DNA of 64,000 nucleotides from Sphingomonas sp. Root710 (GTDB lineage Bacteria > Pseudomonadota > Alphaproteobacteria > Sphingomonadales > Sphingomonadaceae), in NCBI RefSeq assembly GCF_001429065.1, contig NZ_LMIB01000001.1:567933-631932 (forward strand). Reading direction: 5' to 3'. The notes beneath the pieces were generated by a model. It was given only the letters and a program-made list of their open reading frames with translations. It did no database searches and was not told where the DNA came from. Positions 1 to 9,051 of the stretch are shown here, in pieces; positions within the stretch are counted from its first letter, which is position 1, and each line of letters opens with the position of its first letter. The position numbers and the translations under genes are program-made.

Positions 1-749
1 AGCGGCAGCTCGGCCTCGGGGAGGATCTGCTCGCGGACCATGTTGGTCAGGCTGACTTCGGCGGTGGGGATCAGCCAGCGGCCGTCGGTGGTCTGGAACA
101 GATCCTCGGCGAACTTCGGAAGCTGGCCGGTACCGAACACCGCCTCGTCGCGGACAAGTAGCGGCGGGATCACCTCTGTGAAGCCGGCGGCAGTCTGGCG
201 ATCGAGCATGAAGGCGCCCAGTGCGCGCTGAAGACGGGCGACTCCGCCCTTGAGCACGGCGAAGCGGGCTCCCGAGATGGCGGCCGCGGCTTCGAAGTCG
301 AGGCCGAGCGGGCCCGCGAAATCGGGATGTTCACGCGCGGTGAAGTCGAAAGCGGGCGGGGTGCCCCAGACGTGCTGCTCGACATTATGCGCTTCGTCTG
401 CGCCCTCGGGCACATCGCTGGCAGGGAGATTGGGGATGGCGGCGAGCGCGGTGTGCAGTTCGGCGTCGACCTCGCCACCCTCGGCTTCAAGCGCGGGCAT
501 CTTCTCCTTGAGCGCCGCGACCTCGGCCATCAGCGTCGCTGCGGTAGCCTCATCCTTCTGCGCCTTGGCCTGGCCGATCGCCTTGGACGCATCGTTGCGG
601 CGCGCCTGCGCCTGCTGCAATTCAGTGGTGATGGCGCGGCGGCGTTCGTCGAGGGCGAGAAGCGACGCAGACACGGGCGCTACGCCGCGGCGGCCGAGCG
701 CGGCATCGAAAGCGGCGGGTTCATCGCGGATCAGGCGGATATCGTGCAT
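1..749 (-). CDS. serS: Seryl-tRNA synthetase, 5' part only
   Basis: SerS charges tRNA-Ser with serine in the cytoplasm. The reverse strand reads from ATG at 749 and stays open to the window edge, giving about 249 N-terminal residues. It opens MHDIRLIRDEPAAFDAAL, the usual SerS start, followed by the long antiparallel coiled-coil arm that grips the tRNA (Arg/Lys/Glu/Ala-rich, roughly residues 30-100). The catalytic domain then begins with FTEVIPPLLVRDEA and LIPTAEVSLTN, which are class II synthetase segments. The C-terminal half with motif 3 lies outside the window. The reading frame is complete as far as it goes. Identification is firm from these conserved blocks. Confidence 0.95.
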   Translation of the reverse strand, partial: MHDIRLIRDEPAAFDAALGRRGVAPVSASLLALDERRRAITTELQQAQARRNDASKAIGQAKAQKDEATAATLMAEVAALKEKMPALEAEGGEVDAELHTALAAIPNLPASDVPEGADEAHNVEQHVWGTPPAFDFTAREHPDFAGPLGLDFEAAAAISGARFAVLKGGVARLQRALGAFMLDRQTAAGFTEVIPPLLVRDEAVFGTGQLPKFAEDLFQTTDGRWLIPTAEVSLTNMVREQILPEAELP

Positions 750-943
750 CGCCGCCCTATGGCCCCGAAGCGCGAACCGCGCAACCGCCGCGCATACGCC
801 TACCAACCGTCGAACGATGCCGAGGTTGCGTCATTCGTGCACATAGCAGGTCGCTTCGCCCCGTGCTGGGCGCGACCCATCGAAACGGGGTGGAACTAGG
901 CGGTGTCCCCGTGCGTCAATTGGGTGATTGTCCAAAGAGGAGT

Positions 944-1495
944 ATGGATGTGACTTTTCGAGCTGCTTTCCTTGCCACCGCTTTGTTGATGGCAGGCGGC
1001 GCTGCCCCGGCCTTTGCCCAGGCCGCACCGGCGGCCGCGCCCGCCAAGGCCAATGTGACGGCGGGGGCGAGTGTTTCGGACGCGAAAGGTGGCGCTGTCG
1101 GAACCATCGCGTCTGTCAGTGGTGATATCGCGGTGATCGATACCGGCGTCGTCAAGGCCAGTGTTCCCACCTCTGCCTTTGCGCAGAGCGACAAGGGCCT
1201 TCTGATCGGCATGACCAAGACCGAACTTGAAGCAGCCGCTCAGGGCGCGGCGGCGAGCGCGCAGCAGCAGTTCCTCGCCTCGCTGAAGCCGGGCACGGCG
1301 GTGACCGACCAGAATGGCGGCGCTGTCGGCACGATCGAGGCGGTGGAAGGCGATCTGGTGACCGTCGCTACGCCGAACGCAAAGGCCAAGCTGCCCAAGA
1401 GCGCGATCGCGCAGGGGCCCAACGGCCCGGTGATCGGCATGACGCAGGCGCAGTTGGAGGCTGCCGCCAAGGGCACCGCCGTTCCGACCGGCTGA
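944..1495 (+). CDS. Signal-peptide protein with two tandem copies of a ~60-residue domain
   Basis: I do not recognise a named function. The 183-residue protein starts at ATG 944 behind an AGAGGAG ribosome site at 935-941. The start gives a clear signal peptide with a hydrophobic core (ATALLMAGGAAPAFAQ), so it is probably periplasmic. The mature part holds two copies of one unit. Each copy begins GxxVxDxxGGAVGTI, runs through alternating valine-rich strands, and ends with IGMT(K/Q)xxLEAAA. The copies span roughly residues 45-105 and 115-175. The GGAVGTI turn recalls the PRC-barrel type of small beta domain, but I would not assign that firmly. It stands alone between serS (divergent) and dksA. 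Confidence 0.75.
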   Translation: MDVTFRAAFLATALLMAGGAAPAFAQAAPAAAPAKANVTAGASVSDAKGGAVGTIASVSGDIAVIDTGVVKASVPTSAFAQSDKGLLIGMTKTELEAAAQGAAASAQQQFLASLKPGTAVTDQNGGAVGTIEAVEGDLVTVATPNAKAKLPKSAIAQGPNGPVIGMTQAQLEAAAKGTAVPTG

Positions 1496-1523
1496 GTCCG
1501 CTCCAAATAATCCCCAAGTTTCT

Positions 1524-1560
1524 GCGCCCGCGCACAGCTTCCCGGCTTGTGCGCGGGCGC
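1524..1560 (+). terminator. 13-bp hairpin after the duplicated-domain gene
   Basis: A perfect 13-bp inverted repeat (GCGCCCGCGCACA at 1524-1536 and its complement at 1548-1560) lies 28 bases after the stop codon at 1495. There is no T-run after it, so it is either a weak terminator or a 3'-end stabilising hairpin. Confidence 0.45.
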
Positions 1561-1642
1561 CTCGCTGTCTATAGCCCGCCGCGGGCGACCCTCGCTGTCA
1601 GCTGCCTAGCCTGGCTTGGTCGAGGGCAAAGCGGAGAGTCGC

Positions 1643-2107
1643 ATGGCATCGTCGCTGAGTGGCGTATTTGATGGGCGGGAACCGGTGGACGTACCTGCAA
1701 CAGATCTCGACGGCTATCGGCCCTCACCTGACGAACCTTTCATGAACGATCGGCAGCTTGCCTATTTTAAGGCGAAGCTGCTTGGCTGGAAGGAAGCGAT
1801 CCTCAAGGAATCTGCGGGGACGCTTCAGCAGCTGCAGATCGATTCGCTCCGCGAACCGGACCTCACCGATCGTGCGTCCAGCGAGACCGACTGGTCGATC
1901 GAGCTGCGCACCCGCGACCGCCAGCGCAAGCTGATCTCCAAGATCGACGCCGCGCTGCGCCGGATCGAGGAGGGCGAATATGGCTATTGCGAGGTAACCG
2001 GCGAGCCGATCTCACTCGGCCGCCTCGAAGCCCGGCCGATCGCGACCATGACTGTCGAGGCGCAGGAGCGCCACGAGCGGAACGAGAAGGTCAGCCGCGA
2101 AGAGTAA
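1643..2107 (+). CDS. dksA: DksA-type RNA polymerase-binding transcription factor with one-cysteine zinc-finger region
   Basis: DksA inserts its coiled coil into the RNA polymerase secondary channel and, with ppGpp, resets rRNA and amino-acid promoters. The start chosen is ATG 1643, which has GGAGAG just upstream; an in-frame TTG at 1616 is less likely. The protein has 154 residues. The coiled-coil tip carries DLTDRAS, matching the Asp-x-x-Asp-x-Ala tip needed for DksA activity. The C-terminal globular part reads GEYGYCEVTGEPI and keeps only one cysteine (residue 116) of the four that bind zinc in the E. coli protein, as in other alphaproteobacterial DksA proteins. Monocistronic. Confidence 0.9.
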   Translation: MASSLSGVFDGREPVDVPATDLDGYRPSPDEPFMNDRQLAYFKAKLLGWKEAILKESAGTLQQLQIDSLREPDLTDRASSETDWSIELRTRDRQRKLISKIDAALRRIEEGEYGYCEVTGEPISLGRLEARPIATMTVEAQERHERNEKVSREE

Positions 2108-2159
2108 TCGTCGCGCTTACCTGGTCTCCAAAATACTTCGACCCACTTCGCTCATAGAC

Positions 2160-2250
2160 TCGTCATGCTGAACTTGTTTCAGCATTCACTCGCGATCTTG
2201 CGCGGCACTCGTGTTGAAGGGTGGACGCTTAAACAGGTTCAGGATGACGA
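2160..2250. repeat. Intergenic palindromic element with 20-bp imperfect inverted repeat ends
   Basis: Between dksA and the DUF465 gene, the 20 bases at 2160-2179 are the reverse complement of 2231-2250 with two mismatches. A nested perfect hairpin (GCTGAA / TTCAGC) sits in the left arm. The ends both carry the TCGTCAT motif. This is the build of a REP or MITE-like intergenic repeat. The stretch 2108-2300 holds nothing else that I can see. Confidence 0.6.
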
Positions 2251-2300
2251 ATTGGCGGTTGAGCCGCTTTACTCAAGCTATTGCACCTGAGGTCCCGAAA

Positions 2301-2498
2301 TCACGCGATAATATCGGGAATCAGCATGTCCTCGAGCTGCGCTATCTCGTCTTTCAGGCGTAACTTGCGCTTCTTGATCCGGGCGATCTGCAGCTGATCG
2401 ATAGCGGGCGCGTCGAGCAGCGCGTCGATCGCGGCCTCGAGGTCACCATGCTCCTGCCGGAGCAGTTCGATTCGCCGCGCAATGACTTCACTGTCCAA
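2301..2498 (-). CDS. DUF465 (YdcH-like) small coiled-coil protein
   Basis: This 65-residue protein matches the DUF465/YdcH family: a short, charged helical hairpin with the signature HGDLEAAIDALL, then an IARIKKRKLRLKDEIAQLE second helix. The family's biochemical role is unknown. The gene is read leftwards. A second member of the same family is encoded only about 220 bases away on the other strand (2716-2871), so the two form a divergent pair separated by 217 bases that presumably carry both promoters. Confidence 0.85.
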   Translation of the reverse strand: MDSEVIARRIELLRQEHGDLEAAIDALLDAPAIDQLQIARIKKRKLRLKDEIAQLEDMLIPDIIA

Positions 2499-2715
2499 AC
2501 GACTCGCTCCAGATCGGTTCGCCGCGCGATTCTAGCGGCAGAGCTACGTGCCGCTCAAGCCCGGGCGGGGCTTTGCCGCACGACAAAAATATGCGTTTCC
2601 AAGGCGTCACGCTCAATCGTGTTCAACATCGGATCAACCATATTTTTGGGCAAGACAGACGGTGCAAATCGTGATCTATTGATCGGCCCAGTCGGAGTGA
2701 AAGGAGACAGCCTAG

Positions 2716-2871
2716 ATGTTGACTACCCACTCGTCCGCAATGCTCGCGAAGCACGCCGGGATCGAAGCCCGGATCGCAGCGGAGTCTCGACGACCGGCAC
2801 CGGACATGGTGCTGATTACCCAGCTGAAGAAGCAGAAACTCAGGATCAAAGAAGCGCTCGCGCGTCTTTGA
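2716..2871 (+). CDS. DUF465 (YdcH-like) very short protein
   Basis: This 51-residue reading frame starts at ATG 2716 with AAAGGAGA upstream, a strong ribosome site. Its second half, ITQLKKQKLRIKEALARL, matches the second helix of DUF465 proteins, and the region before it (MLAKHAGIEARIAAE) matches the first. It is shorter than the neighbouring member at 2301-2498. The strong ribosome site and family match make it a real gene despite its length. Function unknown. Confidence 0.75.
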   Translation: MLTTHSSAMLAKHAGIEARIAAESRRPAPDMVLITQLKKQKLRIKEALARL

Positions 2872-2900
2872 CACACGACGCCGCCACAGGGGATTGAGGG

Positions 2901-3290
2901 TCAGTCGATCCTCAATCCAGGGCGGCGCACCTTACCAAGATCGATAAGCTTACGCAGATGCTCGTCGCTGCCGGCGACGACGGGCTGGCGCGCGCGTTTC
3001 GGATCGATGGTCTCACGGAAGGTGATGCCCATCCGGCCGTCGCGCACCCAGACGATCTCGCCTGTGACCATCCCGATCCCTCGCAGTCCGACCTCGACGA
3101 TCGCGCCGAGATCATAGGCGACCTGCGAATCGGCCATCAGGCCGGTCGACGACAGGTTGCGTATGCGGATGGACTGGGTGTCGCGGGCATAATCGCCCGC
3201 GGCCTTGATCGTGCCCATCAGCAGCAGGCTGTCGCGCTGCCGCGTCCGCTTCCCCGCTTGCACAGACTGTTGCTCAACGGCCCCGGCCAT
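2901..3290 (-). CDS. PilZ domain protein (probable c-di-GMP receptor)
   Basis: This 129-residue protein is a single PilZ domain. It has the RxxxR-type motif (KRTRQRD, near residue 16) and the second c-di-GMP motif (D/N)xSxxG as NLSSTG. These two motifs wrap a c-di-GMP dimer in known PilZ proteins, so ligand binding is likely. The start at 3290 was preferred over ATG 3296 because GAGGA lies six bases upstream of it. No partner domain is attached, so the output is unknown. A second PilZ gene lies at 28667-28984. Confidence 0.85.
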   Translation of the reverse strand: MAGAVEQQSVQAGKRTRQRDSLLLMGTIKAAGDYARDTQSIRIRNLSSTGLMADSQVAYDLGAIVEVGLRGIGMVTGEIVWVRDGRMGITFRETIDPKRARQPVVAGSDEHLRKLIDLGKVRRPGLRID

Positions 3291-3396
3291 CGTCATTCCT
3301 CGGTTGGACTATCGCGCGAGCGATTAGACTTTGGAATGATTGAGGTCGGGTTAAGAGCCGCCTGAAAAGGGGAGCGGACGCGCTTTTTTTATCGTC

Positions 3397-4569
<1,173 letters not shown>

Positions 4570-4656
4570 GCTCGCTCCTGCTCTATGTTGCGCGTGCGAA
4601 CGGCGTTGCGGAACTGCTTTCGCCGACTCGCGCTATGATTTTCGAGCGCCGACCTA

Positions 4657-5745
4657 TCAGGAGTCCCGCAGTTGCGAAAGCCAGGATGCGACTTTGGCCC
4701 ATAGCGAGCCCGGCGCCTTGCGTCCGACAACCATGCCGACATGTCCTTCGGCGAGCTCGACGCGCTCGCCGCCCTTCCAGGCGCTGGCGGCAGGGGTGAT
4801 CCGATCGACCGTCGAGACGATGTTGAGCAGCGGTATTCCCAGTTCTGACGGGGAGATCACCCGCCCGCCCACCTGCCAGCGCCCTTCGCCGCTCGCATTG
4901 CCCGTCATCAGACCTTCCATCAGTTCGCGGCCGGCGGCGAGGGTCAGCGGGGGGCCGTCATTGGCCCAGTCCTCGACCGCGACATAATTCTGTCCCTCGG
5001 GGCTGGCAGCATCCTTGCCGGCGAATTGCTCGAACTTGGCGATGGTGCGCTCCGGGTCGATTTTCCAGAAAATCTGCTGCAGCACTTCCGCCGGCAGGAG
5101 GCCGAGCGCCTCGGCCACGGGTTCCGCAGCGCGCCAAAGTTCGAGCAGATCGTTTCGCGTCTGCGAAGGAAAGCCGCCAAAATTCCACGGGGCGGCGATC
5201 AGGATCAAGGCGGCAGGGGGGCGCAGCATCGCCGCCGCGATGCTCATCGTCCCCCCAAGGCAATAACCGGCCAGCGCAGCATCCTGCCCCAGCGCGTCGA
5301 GAGCGGGCAGGATATATTTCTCGACATGGCCGCCGACGGTCAGATCGCGGTCCTCCGCACCGGGCGATCCCCAGTCGAGCAGCACCGGGTTGACGCCGCG
5401 CGCGGCAATCCCCCGCAGCATCGAGTTTTCAAAGGTCAAATCGAGTATTTCGGAGCCGTTGATCAGGGACGGCACGAACAGTGCCGGGCGGCCTTGCGCT
5501 CCATAGCTGCGCAGCGAAACCCGGCCGATGCGTGCGATGACCGAGGATACAGGCGGCCGTGGGGGCCGCGGTGCGCTCTGGTAGGATTTCAGTCCGGCGA
5601 GCGCCAGGCGCATCCGATCGGGTGCTCCGCTGGTTTCGTTGCGCAGCATATCGAGGAATAGCGGCAACGGGCGCGGCCTGTGTTGCGGCGCGGAAAGATT
5701 TGATGCTATGCTGTCGGCAACATTTGTCGGCAGGCGGGATATCAT
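4657..5745 (-). CDS. PHA-synthase-like alpha/beta hydrolase with cysteine nucleophile
   Basis: This alpha/beta-hydrolase protein has the nucleophile elbow GYCLGG. The nucleophile is therefore a cysteine (about residue 152 from the start used), as in polyhydroxyalkanoate synthases, where lipases have serine. The other triad members are visible as STVDRITP (Asp) and AEGHVGMV (His). At about 330-360 residues it is near the size of class III PhaC and far shorter than class I. The start is uncertain: ATG 5745 would overlap the start of the divergent phaR by two bases, while ATG 5649 leaves a 94-base shared promoter region; neither has a good ribosome site. Its position between a thiolase and phaR supports polyester metabolism, as synthase or related acyltransferase. 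Confidence 0.75.
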   Translation of the reverse strand: MISRLPTNVADSIASNLSAPQHRPRPLPLFLDMLRNETSGAPDRMRLALAGLKSYQSAPRPPRPPVSSVIARIGRVSLRSYGAQGRPALFVPSLINGSEILDLTFENSMLRGIAARGVNPVLLDWGSPGAEDRDLTVGGHVEKYILPALDALGQDAALAGYCLGGTMSIAAAMLRPPAALILIAAPWNFGGFPSQTRNDLLELWRAAEPVAEALGLLPAEVLQQIFWKIDPERTIAKFEQFAGKDAASPEGQNYVAVEDWANDGPPLTLAAGRELMEGLMTGNASGEGRWQVGGRVISPSELGIPLLNIVSTVDRITPAASAWKGGERVELAEGHVGMVVGRKAPGSLWAKVASWLSQLRDS

Positions 5746-6313
5746 GGCGAAATCATCGGACGGCTCGGGAACGGTCATCATCAAGAAATACGCCAATCGC
5801 CGGCTGTATAATACGGAAACATCGAGCTACATCACACTCGACCATCTTGCAGCGATGACGCGTGAAGGACGCGATTTCAAGGTTATCGATGCCAAGACCG
5901 AAGAGGACATCACGCATAATGTCCTGACCCAGATCATCATGGAAGAAGAAAATCGCGGGCAGACGATGCTGCCCGTGAACTTCCTGCGACAGTTGATCTC
6001 GCTTTACGGCGATTCGATGCAATCGATGGTGCCGCAATATCTCGAAGCCTCGATGGATGCGTTCCGTCGTAACCAGACGCAATTCCGCCAGGCGATGGAA
6101 GGCGCGTTCGCCGGCGGTCCGTTCGCGGAGATCGCCAAGCGCAACATGGACATGTTCGAAGCTGCGGCCAGCGCCTTCAAGCCCAAGGCGGGCGGTGCGG
6201 CGGGCCCCGCCGCCACGCCGGCCGCTCCCGCTGCGGATGCGCCGCGCAGCGAAGTCGAGGCGCTGAAGGCGCAACTGGCCGCGATGCAGGACCAGATCAA
6301 CAAGCTGAAGTGA
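5744..6313 (+). CDS. phaR: Polyhydroxyalkanoate synthesis repressor PhaR
   Basis: PhaR binds PHA granules and represses phasin and PHA genes until polymer appears. The N-terminal DNA-binding part, beginning near residue 10 with IIKKYANRRLYNTETSSYI, is the strongly conserved PHB_acc_N domain. It is followed by the granule-binding accumulation domain (MLPVNFLRQLISLYGDSMQ). An Ala/Pro-rich linker leads to a short C-terminal coiled coil (EVEALKAQLAAMQDQINKL) that likely oligomerises the protein. The start at 5744 has GGCGGGA upstream. It is divergent from the PhaC-like hydrolase, so it may control that gene and itself from the shared region. Confidence 0.93.
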   Translation: MAKSSDGSGTVIIKKYANRRLYNTETSSYITLDHLAAMTREGRDFKVIDAKTEEDITHNVLTQIIMEEENRGQTMLPVNFLRQLISLYGDSMQSMVPQYLEASMDAFRRNQTQFRQAMEGAFAGGPFAEIAKRNMDMFEAAASAFKPKAGGAAGPAATPAAPAADAPRSEVEALKAQLAAMQDQINKLK

Positions 6314-6336
6314 TGCCGTGACGGGCGTGGCGCCGG

Positions 6337-7134
6337 TTATTTGGCCGGCTTCACGAACTTCAGCGTCATCCGGTCGCTCTCGCCGATCGCCTGATATTTC
6401 GCGCGATCCACATCGCCGAGCCGGAATGTGGGCGGAAGCGTCCAGACCCCCTCGGGCCAGTCGTGCGTGTCCTTTGGATTAGAGTTGACCTGGGACTCGC
6501 CCATCAGCTTGAAGCCCGCGGCGGTGGCCAGCCGGACGACGGTCGACTTCTTGATATAGCCGCTCTTCTTTTCGAGCGCGCTGTCCATGGTTTCCGGCAG
6601 CCGGTGATCCGTCACGCCCAATATGCCGCCCGGCTTCAGCGCCGCATAGAAATCGGCGAACGCCTTGGCGGCGACGTCCTCACCTTGCATCAGCAGATTG
6701 TGGACGTTGCGGAACGTGAGCACGCGATCGGCAGTGCCGGCGGGAAAGGTCAACGGCGCGGTGGCGCTGAACGGATAGACCTCCACGTCTCCGAACCGCT
6801 CCTTGTTCTTGTCCAGCATTGTCTTGACCGCTGCGAGGCCTCGTTCGCTGGAGGGGGGCATCGCGACATAGCGGCCCTTGCCGCGTAACGCGGGGGCCAG
6901 GATCTCGGTATACCAACCGCCGCCGGGATAATATTCGATAACGGTCTGCCCCGGTTTCACTTCAAAAAAGGCAAGGGTTTCGACGGGATGGCGATAAATA
7001 TCCCGCGCGCGATTGGCCTCGCTGCGGGCGGGGTCAGCGATAGCCTTGGCGATTACCGGATCGCCCTTGGCCTGCGCTGCCGTCGGCGCGAGGGCGATCA
7101 GGGCTGTGGCGGCGGTAAGAAACAGATGGCGCAA
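6337..7134 (-). CDS. Exported class I SAM-methyltransferase-like protein (COG4798 type)
   Basis: The protein has a methyltransferase fold: a first-strand glycine motif (VIEYYPGGGWYTEILAP), ADRVLTFRNVHNLL, and LKPGGILGVTDHRL. I chose the TTG start at 7134 because GGGAGA lies six bases upstream and the start gives a clean signal peptide (RHLFLTAATALIALAPTAAQA). The mature protein would have about 240 residues. The family is often annotated as a predicted methyltransferase. It is odd for a SAM-dependent enzyme to be exported, because SAM is cytoplasmic, so the fold may be used for something else. It is convergent with phaR. Confidence 0.8.
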   Translation of the reverse strand: MRHLFLTAATALIALAPTAAQAKGDPVIAKAIADPARSEANRARDIYRHPVETLAFFEVKPGQTVIEYYPGGGWYTEILAPALRGKGRYVAMPPSSERGLAAVKTMLDKNKERFGDVEVYPFSATAPLTFPAGTADRVLTFRNVHNLLMQGEDVAAKAFADFYAALKPGGILGVTDHRLPETMDSALEKKSGYIKKSTVVRLATAAGFKLMGESQVNSNPKDTHDWPEGVWTLPPTFRLGDVDRAKYQAIGESDRMTLKFVKPAK

Positions 7135-7187
7135 AACGCATCTCCCGATATGGATCATGGGCGCAATGATGACGGAGATCGCGCAAG

Positions 7188-7388
7188 GTGCAATCGGATT
7201 ACGCGATACCGACGCTGGCGTTCGTCGCACTGGCGATACTGTCCGTCGCGGCGGACTGGCGCCGTCATCGCCGGCGCGAGGCCGACCGCGCGGCCGGACG
7301 AGCAGGGTGGATGCCCTGGCCGCTGCTGTCGATATTGTCGTTGATCGCCGCAGCCTATTGCGCGGCGTTGTGGGTCAAGGGCAACTGA
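7188..7388 (+). CDS. Small two-helix membrane protein, unknown function
   Basis: A 66-residue frame begins with GTG 7188, preceded by GGAGA. It has two hydrophobic stretches (IPTLAFVALAILSVAA and LLSILSLIAAAYCAALWV) joined by a basic loop (DWRRHRRREADRAAGR), as expected for a small inner-membrane protein with a cytoplasmic loop. I do not recognise a family. It sits between the exported methyltransferase-like gene (divergent) and cpaF (convergent). Confidence is limited by its size. Confidence 0.5.
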   Translation: MQSDYAIPTLAFVALAILSVAADWRRHRRREADRAAGRAGWMPWPLLSILSLIAAAYCAALWVKGN

Positions 7389-7398
7389 CGCCCGGCCG

Positions 7399-8961
7399 TC
7401 AGAGGCAGGCTTCGAGCAAGGGCTGGTCGAAGCCGAACTGGCGCGCCTTTTCGATCGTATAGGGACGCAGGCCCGACGAGACATATTCGCCGACGATCTT
7501 CCCTTCCGAATCCTCGGCATGATATTCGAACTTGAACAATTCCTGGGTGATGATCACCGGGCCTTCCATGCCGAGCACTTCGGTGATGCTGGTGACGCGA
7601 CGCGAGCCATCGCGCAGGCGTTTCACCTGGACGATCAGGTCGACCGAATCGGCTATCTGCTTCGAAATCGCTTCCTTCGGCACCTTGATGTCGGACATCA
7701 TCACCATATTCTCCATACGCGCCAGCGCCTCGCGCGGGCTGTTGGAGTGGAGGGTGCACATCGAGCCGTCATGGCCGGTGTTCATCGCGGCCAGCATGTC
7801 GAAACATTCGCTGCCGCGAATTTCGCCCAGGATGATCCGGTCGGGACGCATACGGAGCGCGTTGACGACGAGGTCGCGGATCGAAATCTGGCCCTGGCCC
7901 TCAAGGTTGGCCGGACGGGTTTCGAGCGGCAGCCAGTGCGGTTGCTGCAGCCTGAGTTCGGCCGCGTCCTCGATGGTGATCACGCGCTCGCCCGGATCGA
8001 TCATCTTCGACAGCGCGTTCAGCATTGTCGTCTTGCCCGAGCCGGTGCCGCCCGAAATGACGACGTTGAAGCGGCTCGCGCCGGCGATTTTCAGAAAGGT
8101 CGCCATCTTCTCGCTCATCGATCCGCCGCGCGCCATGATGTCGAGGGTGATCGGCTTGGACGAGAATTTGCGGATCGAGATCGCAGTGCCGCGTAGTGAC
8201 AGCGGCGGCACGATCACGTTGACGCGGCTGCCGTCGGTAAGCCGCGCGTCGGCGAGCGGGGTCGTCTGATCGACGCGGCGGCCGACCTTGGACACGATAC
8301 GCTGGGCGATCTGGAACAGATGCTCCTCGTCGCGGAAATTGATCTTCGCGAGTTCAAGCTTGCCCTTGCGCTCGACATAGGTCTGGTCGGGGCCGTTGAC
8401 CATGATGTCGGTGATCAGCGGATCGCCGAGCAACTCCTCGAGCGGGCCGAGGCCGAGCAGTTCATCGACCAGTACTTTTTCCAGCGCGAACTGTTCGCGG
8501 CGGTTGAGGGTGATGCGCAACTCGGCGAGCACTTCGCCGATGATCGGGCGGAACTCCTCGGCCAACTCGTCCTTGCTCAGCGAGGCGGCGGCTTCGGGAT
8601 CGACGCGCTCGAGCAGGCGGGGAAGCACCTGTTCCTTGATCTTGTGGATCGACGCCTCGAAGCCCTCGACCCGCGAACGCCCAGCATCGCCCGACGCAGC
8701 CTCGCGGATCGCGAGCCGCGCCATGGCGTCGGCATGTTTGGGGAGTTCGACCTGATCTTCATCGATGTTGATCGGGTCGTCGAAGCTGGGCATCCCGGCG
8801 AAGGGATCGGATGCGGACAGCGAGACATTGTCGAGCGGCGGGAATTGCAGGCCGCCGGTCAACGGACCTGGGGCGGGGGCGTCACCCTGCATCGGCCTGG
8901 CCACGCCGAAGGCGGGCTTGGCTCCATGCGTCATCGCTCCACGCTTGCCGAAAGCACTCAT
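7399..8961 (-). CDS. cpaF: Flp/Tad pilus assembly ATPase CpaF (TadA)
   Basis: CpaF is the hexameric secretion ATPase that powers assembly of Flp (Tad) pili. The 520-residue protein has the long N-terminal region typical of CpaF and then the PulE/GspE-like core. The Walker A is SGGTGSGKTTML, the Walker B-like Asp box region is RPDRIILGEIRG, and the His box is STCTLHSNSP-like (GSMCTLHSNSPREAL). The last ~90 residues (VTEVLGMEGPVIITQELF) are the usual CpaF tail. No other cpa/tad machinery gene is adjacent. Two Flp pilin genes lie about 12 kb away, so the system is split on the chromosome. Convergent with the small membrane-protein gene. Confidence 0.93.
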   Translation of the reverse strand: MSAFGKRGAMTHGAKPAFGVARPMQGDAPAPGPLTGGLQFPPLDNVSLSASDPFAGMPSFDDPINIDEDQVELPKHADAMARLAIREAASGDAGRSRVEGFEASIHKIKEQVLPRLLERVDPEAAASLSKDELAEEFRPIIGEVLAELRITLNRREQFALEKVLVDELLGLGPLEELLGDPLITDIMVNGPDQTYVERKGKLELAKINFRDEEHLFQIAQRIVSKVGRRVDQTTPLADARLTDGSRVNVIVPPLSLRGTAISIRKFSSKPITLDIMARGGSMSEKMATFLKIAGASRFNVVISGGTGSGKTTMLNALSKMIDPGERVITIEDAAELRLQQPHWLPLETRPANLEGQGQISIRDLVVNALRMRPDRIILGEIRGSECFDMLAAMNTGHDGSMCTLHSNSPREALARMENMVMMSDIKVPKEAISKQIADSVDLIVQVKRLRDGSRRVTSITEVLGMEGPVIITQELFKFEYHAEDSEGKIVGEYVSSGLRPYTIEKARQFGFDQPLLEACL

Positions 8962-9051
8962 CGCAACTCTTCCCCGGGCGGCCGGACTCGGACCGAACAG
9001 GCTTGCAGTAACGATAAAGCCCTCAAAAACGGTTAATCGCGGCGCGGTGGC

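Noticed and set aside
3370-3395. Terminator formed by GCGGACGCGC plus seven Ts after the thiolase gene
   Set aside because: The T-run is on the plus strand, where no gene ends; the stem is too short on the minus strand.
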